Shown here piece after piece: positions 12,401 through 24,100 of a stretch of DNA of 64,000 nt. The stretch is from Micractinium sp. NFX-FRZ (taxonomy: Eukaryota > Chlorophyta > Trebouxiophyceae > Chlorellales > Chlorellaceae). The translations under genes and the position numbers were made by a program. The notes beneath the pieces were generated by a model that was given only the letters and a program-made list of their open reading frames with translations, was not told the origin of the DNA and ran no database searches. The stretch is from NCBI GenBank assembly GCA_029339195.1, contig JAPTJF010000011.1:1-64000 (forward strand), read 5' to 3'. The number at the start of each line of letters is the position of its first letter. Position 1 is the first letter of the stretch.

Positions 12401-15400
12401 CCCTGAGGGCAAGGCAGGGGAAGAGGAGTGCAGGGAGGGACGGGGCTGAGTGCAAAGCACGCAGGCACAGTGCAGCAGCGTGCAACCGAGCCTGACCACA
12501 GCCAAGGCTTCGGCCGGTACACCTCTCACCTTCACCAGCACATTCTTGGCGTACCTGCACAGAGGGGGTGTGGCAGGGGGCACGGGTCAAGAGGTTGGGG
12601 GCAGCTGGACCAAGGTACTGCTGCTGCTGGGGCTGCGGCTGCTGCGGCTGCTGCTGCTCGCGCTTAGCAGCAGAGCGGCGGCAATGACAGCAGCCTTATC
12701 GGCAGTCTCCGCTGCCGCCGCCATGCTTGCAGTCTTTGCAACAGTGAATCGTGCACCACGGCAAGCGGCCAGGCAAGGCCCAGGCCATGTTGATGACCCC
12801 AGCGCCTGGCACTTCCCCAGCCCCCCGCCCCCGCCCCCGCCCCAGCCCCCCCCGACCCCCGCCCACATGTTCTTGGCGGACAGCGCCAGCGAGACGGTCA
12901 GCGTGACCAGCAGACCCTCGGGCACGCAACCCACGATGATACCTGCGGGCAGCCAGGTGGGCCGGGAGGTGGCAGGTGGGAGGCAAGCGAGAGAGAGAGA
13001 GACAGGGGATAGCGGGACGAGCCAGCTCACTCCCAGCTGCCTTCCAGACCCAAGAGAGCTGCAGCTGCTGAGCTACTGGACCCTTCACCTTACCGCCCCC
13101 TCCCGTGCGTCCCAAGCGAGCCAGGCACGCATCCCTGCTCGCAACCAGCATTGATACCCAGCAGGGAGAGCACACGCGGCTACAGCATATGCCTCACCGA
13201 TGGCGAAAACAATCATCTCCAGGATGGACGCCTTGGCCACAAACACGCCGATGAGCACAAACGTGATACCTGCGGGGCAAAGCAGCGCAGGAGCCGGGGG
13301 GCTCAGCACCCACCCAATGCCCAGCTGGCCGATTTGCCCGCCACGTGCACACAGCCACCGCAGCCGCTGCGGTGCAAGCTGCTGCCAGGAACCAGCATCA
13401 GCGCACATGCCGCCTGCCCCATTGGGGCCAGCCAGCCCACGCAGGCCAGGCTGCAGCTTGCCCTTCCTCCTCCCACACCCCCCACTCCCAACCTCACCAA
13501 TGGTGATGGCCACCACCGAGATGATCTTGATGAAGGTGTCCACCTCCTTTTGGAACTGCAGGGCGGACAGCGAGAGAGAAATGAGGCAAACTAAACACAG
13601 GTTGAGGCACACATCACACAGTTGGGGCGTGCACAGTTGGGGCATGCACGGGAGGCATGGCACGGGATGGCTCCCCGCGCCTCACCCTAGCCCTTGCAAC
13701 CCACCACAGCTCACTTCACTTCACCGTCTGTCACTCCACCCAAACCCACCTGTGTCTTGTCGTTGCTGCCACTCTCAGCAGCCAGCCCAGCAATCTGGCC
13801 CATCACGGTACTGCAGCGGTAAAATCAGGCGGCAGGGGTCAAGGCCGTCCAGAGGGTCACGCGCTGGGTGTGCAGGCTGCCATGCATGGGTGAAATGGTC
13901 CGGCTGGCCAGCAGCCCTTGCCATCTGACCTTGGAGATGCGTGCGTAGTGGGCCATCAGTGGCGATGGCTGACGCAGCGGCCGCCCCACCACCACCCCTG
14001 CTCAGCACCCTGCCCCGCCTCATCTCACTGGTCGCCGGTGCCGATGACCATGCCACGGCCGGGGCCCGCAGTCATAATAGCACACTGCAGGCACACCGGT
14101 AGCCCAACGCCACCCCAGCCCAAACTTGCTGCCCCGCTTTCTACTCACCGGTCGCCGGTGCCGATGACCATGCCGCGTCCGGAGCCGGCGGTGACAATGG
14201 TGGTGAAGAAGCAGAGGTTGACGGCCTCCAGGGGGACGGTGATCAGCTTGCCGTTGGCGTCGCGCGACAGCTCGGGGTAGCGCTCCTGCGGGTGCGAGGG
14301 AGCAGCCAACGATTCAGTGAATGGGTCGGTAAGGCGGGTGAGCAGACGTGAACGGTCTTCGGGGGGGAGATCCCCCAGCTGCACCCCAATCCCTCTCCTG
14401 GCTTGCCCCAGGAGAAAACAGGGCAGCCACCTGCAGCTTCCTCCCCACCTGCGGCTCCGACTCTCCGGTGAGCGAGGAGTTGTCGACCTGCATGTCGTTG
14501 GCCGTTAGGATGCGGATGTCGGCGGGCACCTGGTCGCCGTCGCTCAGGTCCACGACGTCGCCTGCGGGAGGCGGTGAATCCGGGGGTGGGTGGGTGGTGC
14601 TCAGGGGGTGGGTGATGCATGCGTTTGGGGGGCATGGGTCAGGCTGGTGGAGGCCTTTTGCCCACTGGAGCCCACCCGCGCCTGGCACCCACGTGGTCAC
14701 GTTGCGCCTCCCCACGCCAAACACTGCCGGCCCTGCCGGGCCCCCAACGTCCCCGGTCAGGTAGCAGCGCTCCCTGTTGGGCGCGTTACACGAAACCACA
14801 AGAAATGGGCAGGCACCCTGCGCCTCACCCGGCACCAGCTCCTGCGCGTCCAGAATGGCCACCGTGCCATCCCACCCCACAGCTCTCCCCTGCCAGGAGT
14901 GAGAGTACATGAGAACAACAGCACGCAACAGGTACGACCTGCACCTCACCCAGCACCAGCTCCTGCACATGCCACCCCGCAACACTTCACAAAAGAAAAC
15001 TGGGAAAGTGGCAATTGAAGTACACGTGTTCTTGCTCACCCGGCACCAGCTCCTGCGCGTCCAGGATGACCACGGTGCCGTCACGCAGCACCTTGCACTT
15101 CTTGGGCACCAGCTTCTTGAAGCCCTCCATCACGCCCGCGGCCTGGGCCTCCGTGTAGTAACCAAACGTGGCTGCCGGGGGAGCAGGTGAGGGAGCAGGT
15201 GAGGGACAGAGGGACAGGCCAGGTGTGTAAGCTCAAGCGAGGAGACAAACCACCTCTGGAACAAGGATGGTCAGGCCCCTCTGCTCCGCCCCTCCAGTTG
15301 CCTGCATCCCATCTCAGGCATGCACCGGCAGTGGCATGTATCTTGGAAGGGCACCTACCGCCGCCACCAGTGGGATGCGCCTGGCACCCAGGCAGAGGGT

Positions 15401-17088
15401 GGTCAGCGCCTCTCCACCTCCCCCCCGTTCCCGCACGCCCAGTGCAATCTATTAAAAATGCAGCACTGCTTGAGTGCCATTCTGTTGACGTGTGTGTCGC
15501 TCAACAGAGGCCACCACCACGAGGACGAGCACGGCACCCATGTTGAGTGTAAACACAGCCCTCTACCTCTTCCCATTGCCGCCCGCCCAGTGCCAGGGCA
15601 TGCTACTAAGAAGTAGCATTGAATATGCGTGTATGTGTGCTCACCGGAGGCCACCACCACGAGGACGAGCACCACTCCCAGGTACAGGTTGGTCGGGTCG
15701 GACTGGTCGATGCCATAGGCCACAAAGCAGAGCACGCCGCCAAAGAGGAGGAGGATCATGAAGACGTCGGCATAGCACATCAGGTACTTGATCCACCTGC
15801 GGTTGGCATGTGTGTGGGGAGGTTGTTCAACGCATAGATTGAAGCGCAAGAGTAGCACATCAGGTACTTGGTCCACCTGGGGCCGGCCGAACTGTGCAAG
15901 AAGGGGAAGGAGGTCAAAGGATAAACGCACAGGCATAGCACACCGGCGGGTACGTTATACGTTGACAGGACGGCAGCAGTAGAACACAGCTCCCACCCCA
16001 CACCGGTCCCCACTCCACCCTTCAACGTGCCATGAAACACAGGAAAGGGGGACGCATACTGCATCAGGGGGGTGGTGGGGGAACAGGCTGACGCCCGCCC
16101 GGCTCCACCCGGGCCTGCCTCATCCCATACTGTGGCACAAACCTCACCCTCATACGCTCCCTCAACACAACCCGCTCACCAGGGGGTCGTGGCCGGCGGC
16201 GTCAGCCTGTTCCACCCGTACTTGCCGCGGTTCTGCAGCACCTGGGCGGAGGTCAGGCCGCCCTCGGGGGTGGCGCCGTAGTACTCGTACAGCTTGTCCT
16301 GCGGCCAGGTGTGCTCTGCAGGAAGGGCAGGGGCCGGGACACCATTCGTCAGGCGCCATGCTGTGGTGTATCATGTGAAAAGGGGGGCGTCTGGACACGC
16401 ATGGGAAGCAAGTAGGGGTTGAATGGGGTGGGGGTGGGGGCAGGCGGGCGCCGTAACTTGCACACAGCTTGCAGTTCTGCCAGGTGTGCTCTCCCCAATT
16501 AGTGGGGGGCAGACAGTAGCAGGACAGGAGAGGATTCGAGTGGGTGGTGGGTGGGTGAACGGCGAGGGGCCTGCAATCCGGCAGGGTATTCGGTACTGAG
16601 GCCAGGTGTGCCCCGCCCGGTAGGGACCACGTCGGGGGACGCAGGGCGCGCGAGATGTGCCAGCGGCGGCACGCAAGGCATGCGTGGCGCAGCGGCACAC
16701 AACCACCAGCGAATGGCGCAGGACAATACATGCGCCAGCAGCAGCATGACTCCACTGCCGGGCAGTGGCGGCCTGTCCGCCGCCTCTCGCCTTCCGTGCC
16801 CATGTGCCCTACACCCAGCAAGGTGCACCCTTCCTTGCCGCCCCCTGCACCCTCCCCCTCCGGCCGTCAGCTAGCACCCAGCACCCAGCACCCACCGGTG
16901 AAGTCAATGTCTTTGCGCAGCTGTTCAGCCCGGGAGCTGGCGCCGGCCTTGCTGCTGCGGCGGAAGCGGGACAGGCTGCCCGCAAGCTTCTGGCTCATGC
17001 TGAGCTTGCTGCCCGTGGAGGCCAGCGTGCCGTTGGTGGGCGGGTCGGCGCCGCCGCCGGCTGCTGCCGGCTGGTCGTTGTCAGCCAT
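3423..17088 (-). CDS. Na+/K+-ATPase alpha-type (P2C) P-type cation pump with an enlarged M7-M8 outer loop
   Basis: 36 exons in transcript order: 16896-17088, 16180-16315, 15645-15796, 15040-15171, 14449-14561, 14149-14285, 13750-13810, 13498-13555, 13198-13269, 12867-12942, 12530-12554, 12151-12248, 11809-11911, 11420-11521, 11093-11156, 10778-10860, 10441-10618, 10025-10143, 9714-9799, 9348-9393, 9102-9171, 8826-8875, 8514-8610, 8196-8282, 7874-7942, 7572-7651, 7239-7347, 6946-7058, 6498-6553, 6105-6222, 5506-5662, 5092-5220, 4642-4852, 4233-4359, 3779-3866, 3423-3565; 1245 residues. The protein moves cations across a membrane using ATP. It shows LTPPATTPW near M1, TGES (236-239), PEGLL in M4 (359-363), phosphorylated Asp402 in DKTGTLT, KGAPE (562-566), MVTGDHP (668-674), TGDGVNDAP (757-765), IDLGCDM in M6, [10 protein letters not shown] in M8 and the P2C-like end GWVKTNTYW. 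Animal alpha subunits are about 1020 residues; most of the excess is the M7-M8 loop. Ions moved cannot be fixed from sequence. Intron 13 appears to start with GC. The ATG at 17088 fits the start context, but the frame stays open upstream. Confidence 0.93.
4119..4142. repeat. Intronic copy of an exon 3' edge (pump exon 34)
   Basis: On the minus strand it reads ATCTTCAACCAC|GTGGGT, against ATCTTCAACCAG|GTGGGA at the real end of exon 34 (4228-4252). The copy lies in intron 34 and still carries a usable GT donor. Confidence 0.7.
10206..10253. repeat. Intronic copy of an exon 5' edge (pump exon 18)
   Basis: On the minus strand the copy reads CCGCAG|CCTAC and then [14 protein letters not shown]. 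Exon 18 (10109-10154) reads [14 protein letters not shown] after the same acceptor. The copy lies upstream, in intron 17, with an intact AG. Confidence 0.75.
10391..10413. repeat. Intronic copy of an exon 3' edge (pump exon 17)
   Basis: It differs from 10441-10463 by one base in 23. In the copy the donor GACG|GTGAGT has become GACG|GCAAGA. Confidence 0.8.
14025..14076. repeat. Intronic copy of an exon 3' edge (pump exon 6)
   Basis: Parent is 14145-14196, an exact 120-bp period. Both read [10 protein letters not shown] on the minus strand and both run into a GTGAG donor-like sequence. Confidence 0.85.
14824..14868. repeat. Intronic copy of an exon 3' edge (pump exon 4), copy 1
   Basis: This matches 15034-15080 closely. 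On the minus strand both encode [13 protein letters not shown] followed by a GTGAG donor. Confidence 0.85.
14944..14973. repeat. Intronic copy of an exon 3' edge (pump exon 4), copy 2
   Basis: A shorter, more diverged copy of the same exon 4 edge lies between copy 1 and the parent. It covers QELVLG and the donor region. Confidence 0.7.
15491..15540. repeat. Intronic copy of an exon 3' edge (pump exon 3)
   Basis: Parent is 15631-15680, a 140-bp period. On the minus strand both encode VLVLVVVAS. The donor GGTGAG of the parent is GTTGAG in the copy. Confidence 0.85.
15851..15880. repeat. Intronic copy of an exon 5' edge (pump exon 3)
   Basis: Parent is 15771-15800, an 80-bp period. Both read CAG|GTGGAYCAAGTACC with W-K-Y-L-M-C-Y on the minus strand. 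The copy keeps an AG acceptor and lies upstream in intron 2. Confidence 0.85.
16448..16493. repeat. Intronic copy of an exon 5' edge (pump exon 2)
   Basis: Parent is 16272-16318. On the minus strand the copy reads EHTWQNCKL and the exon EHTWPQDKL. The acceptor is degraded in the copy. Confidence 0.75.
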
Positions 17089-18089
17089 GCTTTCTGCTGT
17101 ACCAAGTGGATGTGCAAGCGGGGGAGGCAACACGGCGGAGCTCAGCGGCAGAGGCGGCGGCGGCAGCGGCGGCAGTCGGGCGAGACCAGCCGCCGCTGTT
17201 GGCAGGAGCTGCGCGGCGTGGGGCGATGCGCTTGAGGGCGCATGCAAGTAGGCAAGGCCTGGCCGCGCGGCCGCAGCAATGCGCTCTCTGCGCAATGCCC
17301 TGTTGTAGAGCTGCCCTCCGCTGGGCCCACCTGCCAGGCGACCACTCTACTACAGCAAGTGTTAGCTCGCAGCCGCGACCATTCACTGAGATTGTGAAAT
17401 GCCCAGTGTCTGACGCAGGGGAGAGGGTTTTCACAAGGTTCCTTAGGGAAGGGCTTCCTGCAAATGCGCCCAAATTGCAGTCAACACACTCGAAGAACCG
17501 TTGGCAGGATGCGATGGCCGCCAGGAGGCCGTTTGCGGTGTGAGGAATGATGCTGGAACTTGGCAGCGGGCAAAGCGCACGGCAGGTGGTCGCTGTGGGG
17601 GAGCTGTTGGCCCAGTCCTTTGTCCCACCTCCAGGAGCCAACTTTTTCACTATGGACCTTGTCCTGATGTTGTAATGACTGTGTCCTGCATGTAAATGGG
17701 CCTGTGCTGCGCTCAGGCTGCGCTCCACCTTTGCGGTGTACACTACAGCTGGACTACTGCGCCGTGCAGTGGAATATTGAACTTTACATAATGTGCATTG
17801 AATGAAACACGTTGCAGCGCACCCCAATTATGCTTTTTGATACGGGCTCACATGCTCAGCTCATAGCCTGCTGCTGGGCCAGCGAGCGGGCTCTGCCGCC
17901 GCCGCCAGCATGGCACTGTTTCTAACGAGACTGCAGGCCAGTTTCCGTCGCAGAACCAGGACTCTCTTGCCGTCATCTCCGTTTCTGATACACCCGTTAG
18001 CGGGGAGTAGCCGCATGCCGTGACGGTGCTCCAGCAGGCAGGCGACGGCTCGCAGCTTTGCAGCGGCAGCTGAGTAGAGAAGGCGAGCA
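17089..18089. promoter_or_regulatory. Divergent promoter region between the pump and RPC8 genes
   Basis: About 1 kb separates the start codons of the leftward pump gene and the rightward RPC8 gene, so it should hold both promoters and 5' UTRs. The part next to the pump start (about 17106-17330) is GCN-rich and open in several frames. An AT-richer stretch lies around 17640-17830. I recognise no specific factor site. Confidence 0.5.
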
Positions 18090-20589
18090 ATGTTCATTCT
18101 GTCGCAGCTTGAGGACAACGTGCGCATCGCGCCGCAGGTGCGGCAAGCAAACTTGCGTTTGCTCCCTGCGTTCTCCTGCCGGCCACATCCCTGTTATTGT
18201 TATGCACCTAGCGTGACCCGCCATTCAAGCCACGTGATCAGGGCGCTGCCGCCAGCTGCTACTGTCGCGCAGCGCTGCCGCTGCCGCCGCTCCCGCCACC
18301 CACCGCTCCGCTGTTCATTATGCACACCCTGCCCCCCTTCTGCAGGACCTCGGCAAGCCTGCAGTGGCTGCCATCACTGCAGCCCTCGAACGCAATTTTA
18401 TGGACAAGGCGAGAGGGGGGGCATCGAGGGCAGCCCCGGGCCTTGGCACCAGGGCTGCTGCTCATTGCTGTCGTTGCTGCCGTCCGTCTACCCGTCCGGC
18501 TGCCCGCTGCCGCACCCGGCACGCCGCCCAGTCCCAGTGTCTTCCTGCTCATTGTGTCCTCTCGTGCTGGCCGACTGCAGGCGATTGCGGGGCTAGGCCT
18601 GGTGGTCACTCTCTACGACATTCTGTCCATTGGGGATGGCTACGTGTATCACAGCGACGGCGGGGCGCACTACAAGTGAGGGGCAGCGGTGGGCGGGAGG
18701 CGGGGCAGCAGGGCGGCAGCACAGCAGCGCGCCAGGCAACGCAGCACAGCCTGGCACAGCATAGCACAGTGCTGCACCAAGCAGGGTCTGTAGTGGGGCA
18801 CCGGGGCTGCATGTCGTCACAAGATGCAGCCACCGTCTGTCCAGTTGATGCGGCGGATAAGCCGGCCTCACCCTCTGAAAGAGAGGCGGCCGTCGCTGGG
18901 GTTTCAGCTGCCCTGATGCCTCCTCGCCCGCTCTGATGCCCACCCAGTCCCACCCCTGCTGGCTCCCGCAGGGTTTCCTTCCGCGCGGTTGTGCTGCGCC
19001 CCTTCCAAGATGAGCTGATGGTTGGCAAGGTGTACAAGATGACGCGGTGGGTGGGCGGGTCTCCAGGGCGGGAGGCCGGGTAGGCGGCGTGCTGGCCTGG
19101 CTGGTTGCCAGCACACCCCAGGGTTTTGTGGCGTGAGGGAGGGGCCGGAGTGGGGAAGGGAGGGGGCGGGCGCGGTGTAGACGATTTCGTGGTGGCTGGG
19201 CGTGGGCGGTTGCATGGTGCAGGTGCTGATTGTCTGGGCGAGAATGAGGCAATGCAGGCTGATGGACGCACCCAAGAAATAGTGTTTGGTTGAACACTCG
19301 TGGTGGCTCTGTGTGAGGAAGGGGCTGCGCATGCACCTGCACGCGCAAGTGCCCTGCCCACATCACGCATCGGTGCTTCTTGTGTATACAAGCTGTTGCC
19401 GGGAGGGCCTGCAACAGCATCGTTTTGGTGTTCGTTATCTGCCTCTCGGGCCTCTTGAGGACCCTACCGCCCCGTAACCCGTCTGATTGCCTGCTCTGTG
19501 CGTGTGTGCACATGACTGCATGCGTGCAGGGCGGGGCTGCATGTGGACCTAGGCTTCTTCCGCGACGTCGTCATCCCGCCGCACGGGCTGCCGGAGCCCT
19601 CCTACTGGCACGAAGAGGACGAGGTGCGCCACAGGGAACACGCCGCAGTGGGATGGCGGGAGGCACTGTGGACATCAGTTGGAGGGCATACGTGGAATGA
19701 GGGCGGCTGGGGCGGGGGCCCTCATCCTGGCAGGCTGTTTCAGTGCTCCAGGGACGTCATCTTATGCAGGGACAACACATAGATAGTGTTGCTCTTTATG
19801 CCCTCCAACGTATATGCACCAAGGGCTGCTGCATGTGCCCGCCCGCCTCCCTCTTGTCCCCGCCCCGCCTGCAGGCATGGCTGTGGCGCGTGGAAGGGCA
19901 GGACCTGTTTTTTGAGAAGGGCCTGCCGCTGCGGTTCAAGGTGCAGAGTGTGCGCTTCCACTCCATTCCCACGCTGGCAGAGCAGCAGGTTCAGGTGGGT
20001 GCCCGCAGGCAGTGGGTGTGGGCCTGGGGAAGTGAGCGGCACAGGCGATGGCCACGAGGCTCCAGGTGGCATGCACGTGGGCAGGCAGTGCCAGGCAGTG
20101 GCTGCTGTGCACGCTTTGGTCCATCCGCCCTGCACCCGTCTGCTGCCCTAGTCTTTGCCCCGCCTCGGCTGCCTGCCTCCCAAAGCCCACCCTGCCCCTC
20201 CTGCCTCTTGCTTCCACTTGTTGTTCTGGTGCAGAAGGAGGAAGGGGAGCCGGTGCTCGGCACCACTGAGCGGCCCTTTGTCCCAATGGAGGTGGTGGGG
20301 CGCGCCGACGGTGACGGCCTGGGCATGGTGCACTGGTGCGTACCACTGGCATGGGCGCCTGCTCAGCCACGCCTGTGCATGTTGAGCCCACCTGGTGTAA
20401 ATATCTGCTGGCTCGCTGCCCTGCTTGCCCTCTCAGCAGTGAGCCGTGTGCCTGCATGCGTGCCTGTCTCCAGGTGTGCTCTGGTGTTGGTACCGGCATG
20501 TGCTCTGATGGCAGCTGCCTGTGCGCCCCCCGGCTGTGCCGCCCGTGTGTCGCAGGTATGCAGCGGACGAAGAAGACATGGCAGAATGA
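18090..20589 (+). CDS. RPC8/POLR3H: DNA-directed RNA polymerase III subunit RPC8 (RPB7-like)
   Basis: Eight exons: 18090-18137, 18346-18408, 18581-18675, 18972-19046, 19530-19623, 19875-19994, 20235-20335, 20556-20589; 209 residues, close to about 204 in the human protein. This subunit pairs with the RPB4-like subunit to form the Pol III stalk, which helps initiation at tRNA and 5S genes in the nucleus. The start MFILSQLEDNVRIAPQ, the segment GLVVTLYDI and the segment VSFRAVVLRPFQDE match the RPB7-type N-terminal domain. HVDLGFFRDVVIPPHGLPEP and DGLGMVHWY lie in the C-terminal S1-like domain. The acidic end is EEDMAE. Intron 2 needs a GC donor (AAG|GCGAGA) to keep frame. The gene is convergent with the C-x-F-x-P protein gene. 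Confidence 0.93.
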
Positions 20590-21108
20590 TGCGCGGGCGG
20601 CCACAGCCCTGTGACTCTGTTCTTCTGCTTGCCCAAGGCTCCTTTCAGACATCGTCACCAATCCTGTCTGCTGCCTGCACTGTGCACTTGCCACTCTCTC
20701 GTCCATGCTTTGCTCGTCGCTTCCATGCTTTGCCCTTCTTTTCCCCAGCAACCCTCAACCCTGTTGTATCTTGTTTGCTCTCTATGCTTGCTGCTCCTCC
20801 CTTCTTCCTTTGCTCTTTCACCTGGCTGCTTGCTGCTCGTGCTCTCCTCTGCTGCCCTGCAATGAGCGAATTGGCTCACACATATATTTTGATTCTACTG
20901 ATCTGTGAAGCACAACCGAAACGCAACTGGTAGCACAGCAAATCAATTTGGTGAAAAAGGAGGCGGGTGGTGCTGAGACATAGGGGGCCAGGGGAGGAGC
21001 AGCAGCAAACACGTCAACTGCACACCAACTGCATGCCTTCCTGATCAGAAGCAACAACAATAACAACAAGAATAAATACACCACGATAGCTGAAAATTGT
21101 GGCAAGTT
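20590..21108. other. Convergent intergenic region
   Basis: This lies between the stop codons of RPC8 (+) and the C-x-F-x-P gene (-). It is pyrimidine-rich on the left and AT-richer on the right (about 20860-21110). It should contain both 3' UTRs. I see no gene or clear signal. Confidence 0.5.
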
Positions 21109-24100
21109 TCAAATGAGGTAGATGCCTGCCACCTCGCTGCCCTCGGGAGACGGCTGCGCCAGGATGCGCTGCAGCTGCTCCTGCCGCCGCTGGTGGTTGG
21201 TCTGTGGGCGGAAGGGGCACTCGTGCGCACGCTCGGCCAGCGCGCTCTCCAGCCGGGCCGTCTGCTTCTCCGCCGCCTTGGCCTGCAGGCAGGGCGGCAG
21301 GGTGGACCAAGCAGCACCTGGCCTTGATCCCAGGTGCATCAAATGCTGGGCATGCTGTTGCCTTTTGCCCGGTGGCACATCTCACGATCCCCTTCCTGCA
21401 CCCCCTACCGGCTCGTTCCCTCTGTCCTTGGCGGGGCTGTCAATCTAAAGCTGGTGCCAAGTGGCACTTGGCTTGTTATGCGGCTCCAAGCCAATCGACC
21501 TTCCCTCCAGCATCACCCTTACACTCCAAAAGAACCATGCCCAAGATCACCCACCCACCTCCAGCAGCGCGTGGCCCGCCAGCTGGAAGGGCTTGGGCAC
21601 CGTGGCCCCCTGCTTGGCACGCGGGTTCATGTTGAACACGCGCGCCGCCCGCTCCTCCGCCTCTGCCCGCTGCCGCTCAGCCAGCTGCTTCAGCTCGAGC
21701 GTGCGCTCCAGGCCGCGCACCACCACAGGCCCCTGTGCCAACCAAGTGGTGGGGCAGTGTGAGGAGCGCATACACTGGGTGAGTAAGCCAGGCCACAGCA
21801 GCAGACACAACATGGACAGCACGTATGCAATAGGGTGGGCGTGGCATTGAAGTTGGGCCCAGGCACAGCGAGCGTGCATGCCAGGAAGGCGAACAGGCAG
21901 GAATGCAAGCAGGTGCATTATGCTGTTGATAGCAGTAGTTGCCCACTCTGCTGCCCTGTCCTGCCCTGCCCCGATGACCTCTCACCCCACCCAGCCCCAC
22001 CCCACCTTGGCCTCCACCCTGCGCCGGTTGATGTCGGGAGCAAAGCTGCACTCTGCCAACTTCTTGGCCTCCTCCTCGGCCCGTACCGCCGCTGCCCGCG
22101 CCTCCCGCTCCGCCTGATAATCCGCAATCTTCTGGGTCAGGCCCTCAAAGCCCTGGCACAAGGAGCACGGACAACATGGCGGGGTGGCAGGTGGTGGCAA
22201 CGTCAACCAGGCACAGCACACAAGACATGGGCATCAGGCACGGGCGCTCCAGGAGGCAGGTTGGGACAGCTGGCCGCAGGTGTTGTTTCTGTGCCCGGCA
22301 CCAACACTCTGTGTGACGCCTCCCCTGGCAGGCTACCCCCCCCTGCTGCACCCACCTGCTTGGCTGCGCTGGCAATGCTGATCACGGCGTTGGCAACTGG
22401 GGGCTGGTACTCGTCGTAGTACCCCTTCACCCGCGGCTTGCTGGTGTCGGGCTGCAGCGTAGGGGCAGGGCACAGCATGATGCATGTGAGCACCCCGCCA
22501 GGCCAGCTCTGCACATGTATGGAGCAACCATCCATGCTGTTCAAGTTTGTTCCGCCTTTAGCCCCGTTCTTGCCACCCCCCAGCTTGCCCCAGCTGCCTG
22601 CCTCCCTGGGCCCCACCTCCCTGGCCCCACCTGGAAGGTGCACTCGGCCCGCCGCTGCTCCTCCGCCGCCCGCCGCAGCTCCTCCAGCTTGCGCTGCCGC
22701 TTGTCCGCACTAGCCAGCGCATCCACACCGCCGCTGCCAGCTGGCGCCATGGCCAGCGACCGCCGGTTCAGCTGAGGCCTGAAGTCCATCCCGCCATACA
22801 CCTCCGCCTCCTTGGCCGCACGCTTGGCAGCCAACCGCTCCCCCTCCTCCCCTGCTAGCCGCTCGTACCGCTCCTGCGGGGCTCGTTAGGGGGTCGGGGG
22901 GCAGTGGGGTTCACACTTTTCAGGTCGGTGCAATGGTTCCAGAACACTGAGAAGGGAGCGAATTGCCCAATACATGTTGCGGAGGTGGTGGGCCATGCAA
23001 ACCGCCCCTGCCCACAGAGCACCAACCCCCAGCTCACTTGCACACCGGATACATGCAAGCCGGCCCAACTGCTGCTGCTCACCCACCGGTAAGCCGACAA
23101 CCCCCTCACCTGCTCGCTCTCCAGCAGGTTGCCCGCCCGCGTCGCTGACAGCGCAAGCACCTGCACAGCGTTGCCGGTGTCGGGCCGGAACGTGCAGGCA
23201 TCGGCGTCCGCCGCTGCAGCTGCCGCCCGCTCGTTGGCAGCACGCCGCATGGAGTAGTAGCGCAGGCGCTGCTGGAAGTCTGCGCGGCAGGTGGGAGTGG
23301 GTGAGTGGCGTCAAGTGCAGCATAGCACGGACAGATGGTTGGGCAGCAGTGGGTCAAGATGCGCAAGTTGAAGGGCAGGCACAATAAGCTAACAAGCCAG
23401 CGCCAGGGCTGCAAGAACGCATGCATGCTGCCTGAGTCATGCATCGCCATGCAGCGCCATGCAGCGCTATGCGTGCGTGCTGCAGCTGCTTCTGACCTGC
23501 AGGCACCGTGGTGCTGTCCTCCAGCAGCCGCTCGCTGGCGCGGTTGATGGCGGGGGAGAAGGTGAAGGCGGCATCGGCGCCGCCATTGCTGCCGCGAGAC
23601 GCGCTGCGGGGCGCACTGCCGGGGCGGCGCTGCTGCTGCAGTGGGTCCTCATACAGCTCCCGCTCCTCCCTCTCGGCAGCCATCCTGAGGGAGCGCTGGT
23701 TCAGCTGCGGCTGGAAGGTGAGGTCCGCCTCAGCCAGGCCCTGCAGGACAAGCGGGGACGGCGGTACGCCCAACAGGAAAAACAGTGGTGGGCTGCCATG
23801 CTACGACTGCTGCCTCCTGCCTCCCTGCTTGCCCACCAGGCTGCATGCCCACCGTCTCCCTCCAGTGATTGGCAACAAACCGCCATCCAGCTGTCTGCTC
23901 CCTTGTGATGCCTCCGTGCATGCACCTGCCCGCCCGCCCTGCCCACCCCCATACCTGCCGCAGCTGCGCCTGCGCCAGCCGCGTGCTGCGCCGCCGCTGC
24001 TCCTCCCCCAGCCTCTGGTGCAGCGGCGTGTACTCTGCCCGCAGGTGCCGCTCCGGCTGCGTGACCAGGCGGGGGGCAAAGGTGCAGTCCGCCAGCGCCT

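Noticed and set aside
16162..16821. Long minus-strand frame in the pump gene
   Set aside because: It crosses exon 2 and intron 1 in the wrong frame; high GC makes long empty frames common here.
17106..17543. Plus-strand frame starting MDVQAGEATRR
   Set aside because: Ala-rich GCN repeat shadow of the pump gene's 5' side, with no motif and no splice support.
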